From Akebia trifoliata (lineage: Eukaryota; Streptophyta; Magnoliopsida; Ranunculales; Lardizabalaceae), in assembly GCA_017979445.1 (NCBI GenBank), contig CM030713.1:26767163-26831162 (forward strand): DNA of 64,000 nucleotides, given 5' to 3'. A program made the translations under genes and the position numbers. The notes beneath the pieces are model-generated. The model did not search any database. It had not been told where the DNA came from and saw only the letters and a program-made list of their open reading frames with translations. This document shows positions 40,493 through 53,423 of the stretch, piece by piece (the first letter of the stretch is position 1; each line of letters opens with the position of its first letter).

Positions 40493-40803
40493 GCAGCAGA
40501 CTCTCCCACCTTCCAATTGTTTAATTAATTATTTTTTTTCGTAGTTTTCTCCGCCATTTTCGATATTTTGAGTATTTAAGCAGCCCCCCTTAAAATCCCA
40601 AAAATATGAGTTATACCCAAAATTTTATTTCTTCCTCTATTGACAATCTTTGATCTGATGGAGAACGGTAGCAATGTAGCACAAATGGGATCTCCATTTT
40701 GTTGCGAAAAATAAGGAAATTTTATTTCATTTTCAATTATTCAAATAATTGAATAATTTTACAATTTATCATCCTTCTTTATCATTGATCCATTTTGTTA
40801 GGA

Positions 40804-40893
40804 AAAAGACTATACAGACAAATTCAAAGAAGCATAAGCAAAAAAAAAAAAAAAGACTATACAGACAAATTCAAAGAAGCATAAGCAAAAAAA
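40804..40893. repeat. Tandem repeat, 47-bp period, two copies
   Basis: aaaagactatacagacaaat plus caaagaagcataagc is repeated exactly, with an A run between the copies. Confidence 0.95.
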
Positions 40894-43800
40894 AATCGAG
40901 AAAATTTTGGGGGCATATAAAGATAATAAAATTAAAAGGATGTTAGTGAAGAAAATATAATGAAAAAATAATACATAAAATTAAAGAGATATTTTTAAAA
41001 AGAATAAAAGATGACAGATTGGAGTTAGGAGTATTCTTGAAAAGGAAATAAGAAAATTAAAATTTTCCTCTACGAGAGGATAAGGATTGAAACATTTTCT
41101 TCAACCGTTTAATTTTATGATATAAAGCTAGAGTTCACCCATACCTACAACACATGCATCCTCTTTGAAATTAAATGGGTAAATATAAAATAAATAATTA
41201 GAAGAATATTATTAAAAAATTCTTTGGAGTTAAGGGGATAAAAAAAATAAGTAATAAAGTTTTAGAGATATTATTAAGAAAGATGGTCTTTACCTCTTTG
41301 GAGTTAGAGAGGTAAATAATTCATTTTGACTTCAAAGGGAACTTCTCTTTTGATAAATTAATGGAAATATTACTTTTGTTATTTTCTGACAATGTTATTT
41401 TGACTTTTGGTATCAAATGGATAAAATCCCAAATCAATTATCCAATCATTCCCTTGACTTCTTGGGCTATTTTTCAAATGTAAGATTAAATCCTTCAACG
41501 ACAGAAAAATTAGAGGAATTTCATTAAAAATGAGATAAGATGGTAAACTTAGAGAGATATTATTAAAATGACTTACTAAAACATATGCGGTCTATACGCA
41601 ATTGACGTGGCAAGTTTGAACTCAAGATTATTATTATTTTTTTAATTTGAGTAAATAATTGAAAGTGGGGTGCCAATAACAACTATCAATAAAGGCAGAT
41701 CATTACGTTTTCGAAACTATTAAAATGGAGGTAATAGCACTATTGAGAACGAGATGGTGATGTAGACATTTTGGTGATGACTATTAAGATACCCTCTAAT
41801 CTTTCAAGCTGATCACACTCCCCTTGCCACCATAGTCTTCTTTTTTAGATAGTAAAAGATGATCTGAATGATATCTCATTAAATCTTTAGTAACCATTGA
41901 TTTTTATTAACTTGTTTAATGTTTTGAATTCCTAACGATCATAAATTAATATTCGGGCTCCAATTATTCAAAATAATCAAAACCCTACTTTTTTACCACA
42001 TCAAGAACTATTTAGAGAAAAATGGTAAAATTGCCTTAGTGACAATAAATACTTTTGGCCTATTTCTTATTCCCGATTTTAACAACTCACCTTCGACAAA
42101 GTTTCTATTAAACTTTTTTAGTAGGAAACTCATAACAATTGCTAAAAACATTGACTTTCGCCATTGTAGTCCAAAAATTATTGTCTAAATACCCTTTTCG
42201 TCGTTCAATATTATCAATCTCAACGGAATCAAATAATACTTGCGATTTTAATTAAAAACAAAATTTAAGATTTAATTTTGAAATATTTTAACACTATTTT
42301 TATATAAATAAAAAGGAATGTTCACTATGATAGCATAGTATTAGTTTCGTCGCAATCACTGCACTATTGTAGTTAGGGCATAAAATGGGTCGTGTTTATC
42401 CGAAATCTAACTGATCTAAATTTAGCGTGTTTCAATCCTTGGGCTAGATCTGAAAAATGAAAAAATGGATTGAATATGCTTTGATGTCCCTTGATCCGAG
42501 TTGGACCCAGGTTAGATATGGATCCTTCCCTATATCCGCCTAGATTTAAATGATATACTGCTTTGAAACTTATATTTTTAAATTTTTCTAAGTATATTAT
42601 TTTCTACTATTTTAATATACCATTAATTCTTATAAAATTAAGGATTATAATGGTAAAATAGAATTTTATATCAATAAGAAAATAAGTATAGTAGAAAAAA
42701 TGTTGAATGACCCGAAATTGTCTAACTCAACCCAATCGAGTTGGATTCCAATATAGTTTTATCTAATATGCTCCAAGTCTTTTTTGGATCCAAATATAAA
42801 AAAAAATTGAATCTAAATATTGATATACTCATATGGTCCAACCCATTTAAGCTTTAATTGTAGTATATAACTATGATATCGATGTCAATAACTACGATAT
42901 TTTAGTATGTAACTACAATATAGGAGTTAATAGTTACAGTTTTGTAGCGGTTGTTATTATATTATGACGATTGCTTAAATATGGCGTAAACTTTTGATTT
43001 TGGTGATCACTAACATGATGTGGTGATTGCTAGGAGTGATCACTTTCATAGTGTGGCACTTGCATCCATACAATACTGATCATTATCATACTAAAACTAG
43101 AAAAAATAAGAGAAGTTGAATGCTTCAACTGAAATTGCTCCAAAAACAATTAAAACGACTTCTAAATACAAAAATTAGTATAGTTGAACTATTTTTCCAT
43201 ATTTAAGTGATTGCAGGTCAATAATAGCAAACATACATCCTAATCAAAGGTAATATCATATTTAAGTGATCGACGTATTCTAATAGTGACTGCTACACTA
43301 CTATAGCTTCTTGGTACAATATAGTAGCCACCTTTTATAATTATATAACCATACACTATAATATTGGAAGTGGGGATCAAAAGTTATGCCATGTTTACGT
43401 TTAAATTTGCACAACATTAACTTAAAATCACTAATTAGATTTAAAGCTTTCATTGCAGAAAAAAATATTATCATTGGAGAAAAAGATTAAAAGCTAAGGG
43501 CAAAATCGTTAAAAAAAGGTTCGATGGAGAAGTAAAAAAAACCAAATGATAAAATTATGATTTAGGTAGGAAAGCTTGACATTTGATAAGGACAAACGAG
43601 AAAATTTGCAACACCAAAAGTTTTTAAAAAAAGTTATTTTAAGGTATTTTTTATTAGAAATATCTCAAATCAAGCCCAAAACTGCGTTTTTGTAATCATT
43701 TAGAGACAATGACAGGTCTAGATATATGAGATTCAAGGATGATTGATCTTCATTTACAATGGGTTTAAGAGTCACCATCATTCAAAGATTTTAGGTGTGA

Positions 43801-44168
43801 ATAGACACTTAAAATAAGTTTTGAAATTCTTTTTGGTTTGTAGTGACTCACATTCAATAGATAAGGGGAGTCCTACCTAAAAACTAGGTTAAGAGGTTCG
43901 GCACCCATCAAGTGAGGGTTACCAAAGGTATAGCCACAAAATGAAGTATAAATCTTTTTTTTTTTTTTTGTGTTTTGAAAATAGATAGAATTATAGAGGG
44001 ATGAAGAGAAATTTTAAATATAGTTTTGTTTACAAAATGAAGAGATAAAGGTAGTGAACAAGCTATCACTAGAAGTATGTGCCTGCTCGATTTTTTTTTT
44101 TTTTTTGTGGGCTTGAGACTTGAGTGAAAATTCATTTTGGTTTCATTCTTTTGAGTCCCTAAGCCCTT
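40894..44168. other. Intergenic, AT-rich, no gene seen
   Basis: About 3.3 kb without a recognisable gene. A ggggtgccaataacaac stretch near 41665 resembles the GGCACCC MITE ends. A segment near 42380-42850 has diverged inverted ends (aaaatgggtcgtgt / ggtccaacccattt) and may be an old repeat. Long T runs lie near 43957 and 44091. Confidence 0.5.
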
Positions 44169-45892
44169 TTAGACACTTATGTGCTCACTTGGGAGTCTCT
44201 TTTTATTGATTTTATCTTTAGGAAATATCCATGGATTGAAAGCCTTAGTTGCAATATTAATCTCTTCTTGAGAAAGTTTGCGATATTTAATTATAGTAGT
44301 AGTGTCATGAACATTGTCTTGAATTTCTTCACTTTTATTAAACACCACAAATCCAAATTTTGCATCTCTTGTCCACCTTTTTAGTATGTAATGAGTTGGA
44401 AGAATTTGAATATCTTCAATTACAAAAATCTTCAAGATGCATCTACCTAGATAACTAGGAAATTCAAACAACTGGCAACTACAAACAGCACTTGTGTCAG
44501 AATAGTCATATGTAATAGTACGGATCAATTGCTCATGTCCTTCCATCCACAGATTATATATGCTTCTTGGTCCAATTTCCTCAACTTTTCTATAACGATA
44601 AGAAATGGTTTGAAATAGTTGTTCTTGAAACATCTGAAAGATTATTCTTGTGTATACTCCCGTTATTTTATTCTCAATTTTCATGGAAAATCTTAAAATT
44701 GGCATTTTATTGTTAATATTATAATCTTCATTATTTTCTACCTCTCGCCTATCCAAAGCAGTTTTTTCATATTGATTGATAAACTCAAATGAATGCATAC
44801 CTTTTTTTTAGGTATTTATCAAAATAAAAATTTATGCTTTCACTTTGTTGGGTCATATACATAGCTGCACAAAATATGTCACGCGTGTAAACTGATACCC
44901 ATGTTTCCCGTTTTTCAAATAACTTTATCAATCACTTATTCTCTCTTAAGTTATATCTCTCAATCATTTGTACCCAGTTAATCTCAAACTCTTCAACTGT
45001 TTTAGTTCCATACAAACAATTATGGAACTCACAGGAAAAGTCTTTATACGAATTAACTGTATAAGGTATATTCTTTAATGCATTTCTATTTATATGCCAC
45101 AGGCAAAATCTGTGTCGAATGCCTGATAAAATCCGACCAATAGCTCCACCAATAGTTGATTTTTTATCAGTAAGAATTACATTAGACTGCTTTTCATTCA
45201 TTGCCATCATCCATGATTTCATAACTCATACAAAAGATTCTTTCATTTCAAAATAAAGTAATGCATCACCAAATAATATTGTTTGATAATGATGATTGAT
45301 GCCTACAATTGGTACAAACGGCATACCATACATATTCGTTTCGTATGTGAGGTCAAAACATACAATATTTCCAAAGTAATGGTAATCCATTTTCAACCTA
45401 GCATTAGCCCAAAAAAATTTGTCCTGTGACCCTCTAAATCAACTTGAATGGAATAAAAAAAAAAAGGATTCTCCATTTGTTGACGTTGAAGATAATCAAG
45501 TACAACTTGAGCATTACCTTTTTCTAATTCTCGTTGACATTTTGTACTCAAATAATTATTTGCATATTTTCTTGTAAAACCAATGTTACGAACTCCTCCA
45601 GCTTTCACAGCCATGTAATCTATCATAAAGTTTGTTCTAATTCCTGTTAAATGCATAATAGTTTTTCTTTGGCTTTCACTTATTTTTTGTTAAGATCTAA
45701 GCATGTCTTTTACTTGGAGTCGCAAGGTTATGATTATGCTCTTTTACAACATGGGTCACAACCAATTTTTCTTTCTTATAGTCATTACTATCTTACAGCC
45801 TGTTCTTAAATCAGCATGATTCCTTCTTCTTTTGTCAAAAGGTTTGGATCTAGGATCTCGCTTCCCTTCAAGGGAATAATAATAAATACGAC
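44169..45892 (-). pseudogene. FAR1/FHY3-like (MULE transposase-derived) relic
   Basis: Fragments in order match the FAR1-related family, transcription factors domesticated from Mutator-like transposases. The N-terminal zinc-binding domain is represented by RTGCKIVMTIRK and EHNHNLATPSK (about 45720-45880). The transposase core is seen as SKMDYHYFGDIVCFD, the MKSWMMAMNEKQ block with ILTDKKSTIGGAI, and FCLWHINRNALKNI (44932-45656). The C-terminal part (44169-44798, 209 residues) holds the SWIM zinc-finger region CSCQLFEFPSYLGRCILK, where the usual final C-x-H pair reads GRC, so metal ligands are lost. Stops and frameshifts occur near 45230, 44930 and 44830. It could be a dead FRS gene or the transposase of an old MULE. 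No TIRs were found around it. Confidence 0.85.
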
Positions 45893-45915
45893 CAATCACG
45901 TATGTGTATTTTTCT

Positions 45916-45972
45916 CGATGTTGCTAACTTGTGCCATATGTGTATCTTTCTCTATTCAAACTCAACTTCTGT
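45916..45972 (-). pseudogene. Duplicated EPSPS start-codon fragment
   Basis: 57 bp match 32648-32704 without gaps and with three mismatches. The fragment covers about 35 bp of EPSPS leader, the ATG (45937) and codons for MAQVSNI, in the same orientation as EPSPS. Beyond it the frame reads six more codons and stops. It lies about 25 bp upstream of the first FAR1-like sequence, also in the same orientation. Confidence 0.88.
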
Positions 45973-46218
45973 ATATATCTTTGGCTCACCCATAGAAGTT
46001 AGTGGAGTGCCGATATAACTTCCCTTATTTACTTTTAATTGGGGTGTAATAGTAAAAGTTAGGGTGCCAATAGTAACTCTCAATATCTATGAATGGAATA
46101 AAATTTCCTTAGGCCTATTTGATAGCAAGGAATACAAATTCCTTGGGAAAATAAATGCCTTGGAAAGATGAATTCCACAATTTGATTGCAAATAAGAAAA
46201 TATCAAAAACGGTGTTGA

Positions 46219-46571
46219 TTTAATAGTTTTAAAACTCATTGAGTCAACTTCAAATTTGGTTGAGTCACCCCGACTTGATTTCGGGGTGACTTGGTCCCAT
46301 AATTCAATGGAACCAAGTTGTTGATTGGACTTGGTTGGGCCACCTAAAAAATGCTTAGTCAAGTCAGAAACTCGACCGCATTATTCCGTTATATATGATA
46401 TCTCGTGGAGAACACATTAAATATGTTATTTATTTAAATATTAAAATCTATTTGTAATATAAATTTAATATATTTTTATTTGACTGGTTTGAGTTGACTC
46501 ACGAGTTGTTGATTTGACTTGACACAATGGACATATGAGTCGAATTGAGTTTTTGAATTTTAAAATTATGG
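46219..46571. mobile_element. MITE related to the CATGGTTTTAAAACTC family
   Basis: The ends atagttttaaaactcattga and the complement of gaattttaaaattat are inverted, with gagtcaac-rich subterminal parts. The terminus resembles those at 26606 and 60227. Borders are approximate. Confidence 0.5.
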
Positions 46572-46577
46572 TTTTAT

Positions 46578-46606
46578 TTTTGGGGGTGGGGGTGGGGGTG
46601 GGGGTA
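46578..46606 (+). repeat. G-rich minisatellite, G5T units
   Basis: Four runs of five G separated by single T residues on the plus strand. This pattern can form an intramolecular G-quadruplex. Confidence 0.9.
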
Positions 46607-46735
46607 AGAGGTGGGAAATTCCATTGGGCAAGAAATTGAATTCCAGGAAACAACATGATCGAATGCTTAAAAATTGCATTTTCCATGAAAATTCATTTTC
46701 CTGTCCACTTCCTTGCACAATCAAAGAGACCCTTA

Positions 46736-47790
46736 GGGCCCGTGTGGATACAGGAACCAAAAGTACTTAGAATATAAGTACTTTCATAAGTACTTTTTGA
46801 AGTACTGTCTGGAGTAGGTGGATAACTATTGTGTGTTTGGATGCAAGTTCTGAAAAGTACTGTCAGAAGTACTTTTGATAAAGTTTTGTGTTTGGAAACT
46901 ATTTTGGATTTTGTTAAAATAATCAAAATGCCCTTATAAGTATCAGTTACTATTTTTAACATTATAACTCTACAAATTATTCTTCAAAAGAAATAAAAGT
47001 TATGGTTTTTATTCATAAAAACTAATATAAACACCCAACAATTATAAACAAATATAAGATATTGTGAGCAAATATATACAACCACTAAAAATATGAAGAA
47101 GCTTTCACCAAATCAATGGATAGTAAATTTATGTGTAATTATTCACATCAATCTTGCAATAAGAAAATTTAAACTATGGTTGGAATGCTCATGGATAAAT
47201 CATTGAGTGAGTAATTGGGAAAGCAAGAAATCCAAATTCAAATGCTACACTATAAGGCTACCACATCAATGGATAATAATAAAATATTACTTAATTACAT
47301 TTTTGAGGGTATACTTGTAATTTTTAAAATTTATGAGGGGCATACTTGTCCCAAATACTACACCAAAAAACTACCACCACATCAATGGATAGTAATATAG
47401 TATTACTGCAATTGCATTTTTTAGGGTATGCTTGTAATTTTCAAAATTTATGAGGGGTATATTTGTCCCAAATGTTACACCAAAAGGCTACCACCATATC
47501 AATGAATAGTAATATAATATTATTCTAATTGCCTTTTTGAGGGTAGGTTTATAATTTTCAAAATTTATGAGGGGCATACTTATCTTAATCTCGTCATTTT
47601 GACAATATTTTGTGGCTCCGCGCAAGAGTAGTTTAGAGAAGTAGCATCATTGGTACTCCGTGAAAAAGTACTAAAATGACTCCACAGTAAAGTAGTTTTT
47701 TCCAGGAGTTATTTATCCAAACACCTTTAAAGTACTTCTGACTCCCCGCAAAAGTCAGAAGTACTTAGAGAAGTCAATCCACACAGGCCC
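46736..47790. mobile_element. Tourist-like (PIF/Harbinger) non-autonomous element
   Basis: 1055 bp with termini gggcccgtgtggat and the complement of atccacacaggccc, flanked by TTA on both sides (46733-46735 and 47791-47793), the target of PIF/Harbinger elements. Subterminal aagtactt and agtcagaagtac motifs are inverted as well. It has no coding capacity. It includes the tandem array at 47256-47590. Confidence 0.87.
47256..47590. repeat. Three tandem repeats of about 115 bp
   Basis: Units begin near 47256, 47369 and 47486. Each has ctaccacca/catcaatgg, tttgagggtatacttgtaat and tttatgaggggcatactt-type blocks. The array is internal to the Tourist-like element. Confidence 0.85.
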
Positions 47791-47793
47791 TTA

Positions 47794-48967
47794 GTTTACA
47801 GATAGCTATTGTTTGATACGGGTATAGTGAAAATCAGATTGGATGAATGCTTTCATGATCTTGTGTTTTGGGGATGTCAAGTTTTCAGTAACTCACACTT
47901 ATGAAGGGCTCAATGTCCCATGAACTTACACCTCTCCTAGAAATAAAGCAAAAATTTGGCCTGGTTGATCATTTCTATCATTGATTTGAAACCTAATTTT
48001 TTTTCAATGGCCCTTATTCATGGGAAATTGTTTGGACAAGCCCATTGAAGAAGTCCTTTTTCGGGAAAGGTTTAGGATGTCTGTGATTGCTGACAAAATT
48101 TGTTCTTGAAAAATCAATTTCCTAGAAAAATGATCATAAGAAAATGGATTTTCTAATAAAATTCTTGTTTGTGTTTGATTGCACATGGGATACATCATAG
48201 GAAACTTGGATTTTAGTTTTACGAGTGAGGTTTCGAGAGAAAGGCATTAGGATTTCCCTCTTTAGTTGAGAAAATCATTTCCAGGGGTTTGCAAAAGATA
48301 ATATTTTCTCATGAAGTTGGGGAAATCATTTTTTGTTATAAAATTTTTTTTCTGGAAAATCAATATCTGTTAGATTTCTTGTGCAATCATATGGACCAAG
48401 GGATTGTTTGTTTGTTGAGACATGAGAAAATCATTTACTTGAAAAATAATATTTTGAGCAATTCATTTTCTCATGAAAATATTGGCCGCATTTGATCATG
48501 CATGGAGAATCAGATTCTAACGTAAAACCGACTAGAGTTAGGTCTGGAATCAGGGCTAAACCTAACTTAATAGGTTCTTTTTCCCCCTATTAATCTTCCT
48601 GAAGTAAAGAGAAGTGCACCCAAGAAACCATATCCTATCTTACTAACTCAATGGTGAGTTGAAGAAGTTGATCCACCATCACATCGGTCTTAGACCCATG
48701 ATCAGTTTAAATCTTGATGTAGATGTGGAGTCAACATTGATCATCTTTAAGGTAATTTTGTAATTTTGGAAATTATTTTTTAGACCTTATTATTATTCCA
48801 CCTCTTTGAGAGCAATTCTCTCAATTTGTGGTGAAGTAAAGTGGGATTTAAATGACAAAATTGCTACAAAATACAAATCAAAATTGTCACATAAATGTGT
48901 GTATAATAATTGTCACATAGTTATGATTTGTAGAACTAACTGGTTTGTGATTCGGTCATGGGTGCAG
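47794..48967. other. Intergenic, no gene seen
   Basis: Repeated gaaaatcatttt and tttccta-like motifs between about 48050 and 48500 suggest an old repeat, but I cannot define its ends. Confidence 0.45.
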
Positions 48968-49600
48968 AAAACATGAAGTATGAAACGTTTCAGGGAAAGG
49001 AAATGATATCTTCACAGCTGAATGTTCCCACACTTTTCACTTGAACTGCATTGCATCAAGTGTCTGTCCTCTCTGCCGCTCCACTTTGAAGGACTTACCC
49101 TTGTAGTCTCCTTTGCATGTCATAAGTAAACTGGGCCCTGCAGATCACCTTGCAATCATTTCTTTCTCATCAACCAGTTTTTCCACCCCACTTGATATCT
49201 GACATTCTCGCTGTTAATTCCCTTACGTCAGGAGGAGGTGGTACCAACATAGTCGAAGCGCTACGTAAAGGGGTTAAGGTTCTTGAGGATCGTCGTGTGC
49301 GGAACCCGGCTTCAAGCATTCTCCTCCCCTCAGATGGATGGGACACCTACAATATCAATATGGGTAACTCAAATTCTTCAAGTTGGATACCGAGCTTTCT
49401 CAACCTCTTACCGCCTTCCATCTGTCCTCATAGCAACAGTGGGGCAGTTGGAGAGATGGTCGTCCCACCTCTGCCATCTACTCCGGTCCATACATTTGGG
49501 TCGGCTCGGACCATGATTCAACGGTTAGGCATGCCATATGAGATGCATCAGGTGGCACCTTTTCCTTCATTGAGGTTATTGGAAGCATACAAGATGCCTT

Positions 49601-50414
49601 TGTTGGAATTTAGAGGGTTGAATTAGAAAACCCTTTAATATTCATGTAATTGCAACCATATGGTAAATCAATTAACCATAGGGTATTTAAATCCCATGTT
49701 TGCCTTTTGCTTTTTACTTTATGCTTTATGCTTTTTACTTTATTGCTTTATGTTTAGTTGAATGTTTTGATTTTGCCTTGAGAAATAATAGTCCCACATC
49801 GACTAGGAGAAGAATTGATTTGCAATTCTTAAGTAGTTGTGCTTCTAATAGCTTTAAAGTGGATAGAAGTAGTGGGCGGGCTCACGCGCGCACACGGGGG
49901 TCCAAGAGGAAAACCCATGGTTCTAATTGGAATTTGGATCCACCGGTCCGAAAACCTCAATTTAAATTTAAATTGAACCAGTGTGTCTATTCTGAACTAG
50001 CACAATGTGCCTGTTCGGAACCAGTTTGTGACTGTTCTAAACAGTCACTTTCTCTTTTATATATATCAATTGTTTAGTCGATTTAAACTACTTGATTTTC
50101 TCTGTTATTATGTATTTTCGAATTATCAGTAAATTATTATTTCGTTGTGAGAGCACACAACATCGTCGAGTTCGAAGTTACGTTCCAATTTAGAGTACCC
50201 TTTTGGATATGTGGGTTGTTGAAACCTGCAGAACGAACGCCTACAGACTGTGGTACCGTAGCAGGGGCGAATTTCGTTTTAGGACAGTGCTTTGTGCACG
50301 CCTCAACCATTTCTTTGTAGGTAATATTTTCTTTTACATTCAATTTCGAAATATAAGGTTTGTTCTAACTTCTTCTCACTTTGCCATAAAAGAAATCAGT
50401 ATTCAGAAATAACA
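49601..50414 (+). repeat. 5' LTR of copia element 3
   Basis: 814 bp. A TATA-like ttttatatatatc lies near 50055. It matches the 3' LTR almost everywhere except 49958-50000, where a 43-bp AT-rich block replaces a 77-bp GC-rich block of the other LTR. Confidence 0.93.
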
Positions 50415-53400
50415 ATCTAAAACGAAATTCCTTTATTACTGATTTCTATGGAGACAGTTTCTAATTCCGTGCACAGTGAAAAATCCGATAAATTCGATGG
50501 AAAGAATTTTAAATTCTGGCAACAAAAAATGTTGTTTTATTTAACAACATTACATTTGGCTCATATCATCACTCAAGAATCAGTTTCTTTAGATGATGAT
50601 GAGGATGACCAAATCAAAAGAACCGAATATTGGAAATGGGAACATTCCAATTTCATGTGCCGAAATTATATCCTAAATGGATTAAGTACTGTTCTTTATA
50701 AGGTGTATTCCTCTATTGAGTCTGCCAAAACTTTGTGGGAAATTCTTGAAAAGAAATATACTTTAAAAGATGCCGGCACAAAGAAATTTGTTGTTTGGCG
50801 TTTTCTAGATTTTAAGATGGTAGACTCTAAGTCAGTTGTATCACAATCCGAAGAGCTCCAAATCCTTATTCATGAGATCCATGTTGAAGGCATGAGTATA
50901 AGTGAAGGATTCCAAGTTGGATCGATAATTGAAAAATTACCACCATCTTGGAAAGACTTCAAAATAATTTGAAGCATAAGAGAAAGGAAATGGGACTCGA
51001 GGATCTAGTGATAAGACTTAGAATTGAAGAGGATAACCGAAAGAATGAGAAGAAGAGTGAAACAAACTCTATGATTTCTAAAGCGAATGTAGTGGAAGAA
51101 GAACCTTCCAAATTCACTAGAAAGTTCAAACCCGGATTCCAGAAAAAATATGTAAAGAAAAATTTCATGGTCCAAAAGCCAATATCCAGAAGATCAAGGG
51201 AAATTGCTATTTTTGCAATAAACCTGGACATCGGGCTAAGGATTGTCGCAAAAGGAAAAATCAGCAACACCATCAGAAACATGAACAAGCCAATGTGACT
51301 GAAACACAGAACCTATCAGCGGTTGTTTCAGAAGTGAATCTGGTAGGAAATACCAATGATTGGTGGTTGGATACGGGAGCCACCAAGCACATATGCTCTA
51401 AGAGAGGCATGTTTTCCTCTTACAACAACGTTGGAGATGAAAAGTTATTCATGGGAAATTCTTCCACATCCACTGTGATCGGAAAAGGAAAAGTGAATGT
51501 GAATTTCACATCTGGCAAAAGTTCTGACTCTGAATGACGTGCTACATGTTCTAGAAATTCGAAGAAATCTGGTTTCAGGATCTCTTTTAAGTAAGAGAGG
51601 CTTCAAAATGGTGTTTGAGTCTGATAAATGTATAATTACAAAGAATGGAATGTTGTGGGCAAGGGCTATCTATGTGATGGATTATTTAAACTCAATGTAA
51701 TTTCTGATTGTATTAATAATATTAATTCTTTTGCTTATGTTTCTGAGTATTCTAATATTTGGCATGCTAGATTAGGCCATGTTAATAATAAATCAGTTAT
51801 CAAATTAATGAATAGTGGTATGATTCCTAAAATGCATATTGATTTATCTAAAAAATGTGAAATTTGTGTTGAATCAAAATTTGCCTAAAAAACCTTTTAA
51901 AAATATTGAAAGATGTACAAAACCTTTAGAATTAATACATTCTGATTTATGTGATCTCAAATACATTCAATCTAGAGGTGGTAAAAAATATTTCATAACT
52001 TTTATTGACGATTGCACTAGATTTTGTATGATATATCTTTTAAGTAGTAAGATGAAGCATTGGAAATGTTTAAAATTTATAAATTAGAAGTTGAAAATCA
52101 ACTTGAAAATAAAATTAAAATTTTAAGATCTGACCGAGGAGGAGAATATGAATCTAATCCTCTAACTATATTTTGTCAAGAAAATGGAATAATACACCAA
52201 ACCACTGCTCCTTATTCTCCCCAACAGAATGGTGTAGCAGAGAGGAAAAATAGAACTTTAAAAGACATGGTAAACTCTTTACTTGTTAGTTCAGGTGTAC
52301 CTTTAAATTTATGGGCAGAATCTCTTTTAACATCTTGTTATATTTTAAATAAAATTCCATTAAAGAATTCTGAAAAATCACCTTATGAACTTTGGAAAGG
52401 TAGAACACCTACTTTAAATACATGAAAGTGTGGGGGTGTTTAGCCAAAGTGGCTGTTCCTTTACCTAAAAAACAAAATTAGGTCCTAAAACTATAGATTG
52501 TATTTTTATTGGATATACCATTAATAGTAGTGCATACAGATTTCTTGTTTATAAATCTGATATAAATGATATTAATCCTAACACTATAATTGAATCCAGA
52601 GATGCTGAATTTTTTGAGGATGTGTATCCTTGTAAGGATAAAATTGAAAAATCATTAAAAAGATCTCACATTGAATTATCAAATAATGAACCTAGAGAAC
52701 AAGAGTCTAATATAGAACCTAGGAGAAGCAAGAGATCTAGAACAGCAACTTCCTATGGACCTGATTTTATTAGTTTTCTCTTAGAAGGAGATCCTCAGAC
52801 TTTTAAAGATGCAATTTCAACACCTGAGGCTCCATTTTGAAAGAAGCTATAAATAGTGAAATGGATTCAATTATGAGTAATAACACTTGGGAATTAGTTA
52901 ATCTACCTCCTGGTAATAAAACAATTGGTTGTAAATGAATTTTTAAAAGAAAATTAAAATCTGATGGAACTATAGATAAGTATAAAGCCAGATTAGTGGC
53001 TAAAGGGTACAAGCAAAAAAAAGGCATTGACTTTTTTGACACTTATTCTCCTGTTACTAGGATCACTTCTATTAGAATTCTTATTGTTATAGCTTCCATT
53101 TATAAATTAGAAATTCATCAAATGGATGTAAAAACTGCATTTTTAAATGGAGAACTTGATGAAGAAATATATATGGATCAACCGGAAGGATTTGTAATTA
53201 AAGGACATGAAAATAAAGTTTGTAGATTAATTAAATCCTTATATGATTTAAAACAAGCTCCAAAACAGTGGCATGAAAAATTTGATACTATAATGATATC
53301 AAATGGATTTAGAATCAATGAAGCTGATAAGTGTGTTTATTATAAAACTATCTTTGATTCTTATGTGATTATTTGTCTATATGTAGATGACATGCTAATT

Positions 53401-53423
53401 TTTGGATCTAATATAAATGTTAT

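Noticed and set aside
46465..46760. Proline-rich open frames
   Set aside because: They are translations of the G5T minisatellite complement.
47256..47590. Regular repeats that could suggest a CRISPR-like array
   Set aside because: The units are about 115 bp and directly adjacent with no spacers, they lie inside a Tourist-like element, and the genome is a plant.
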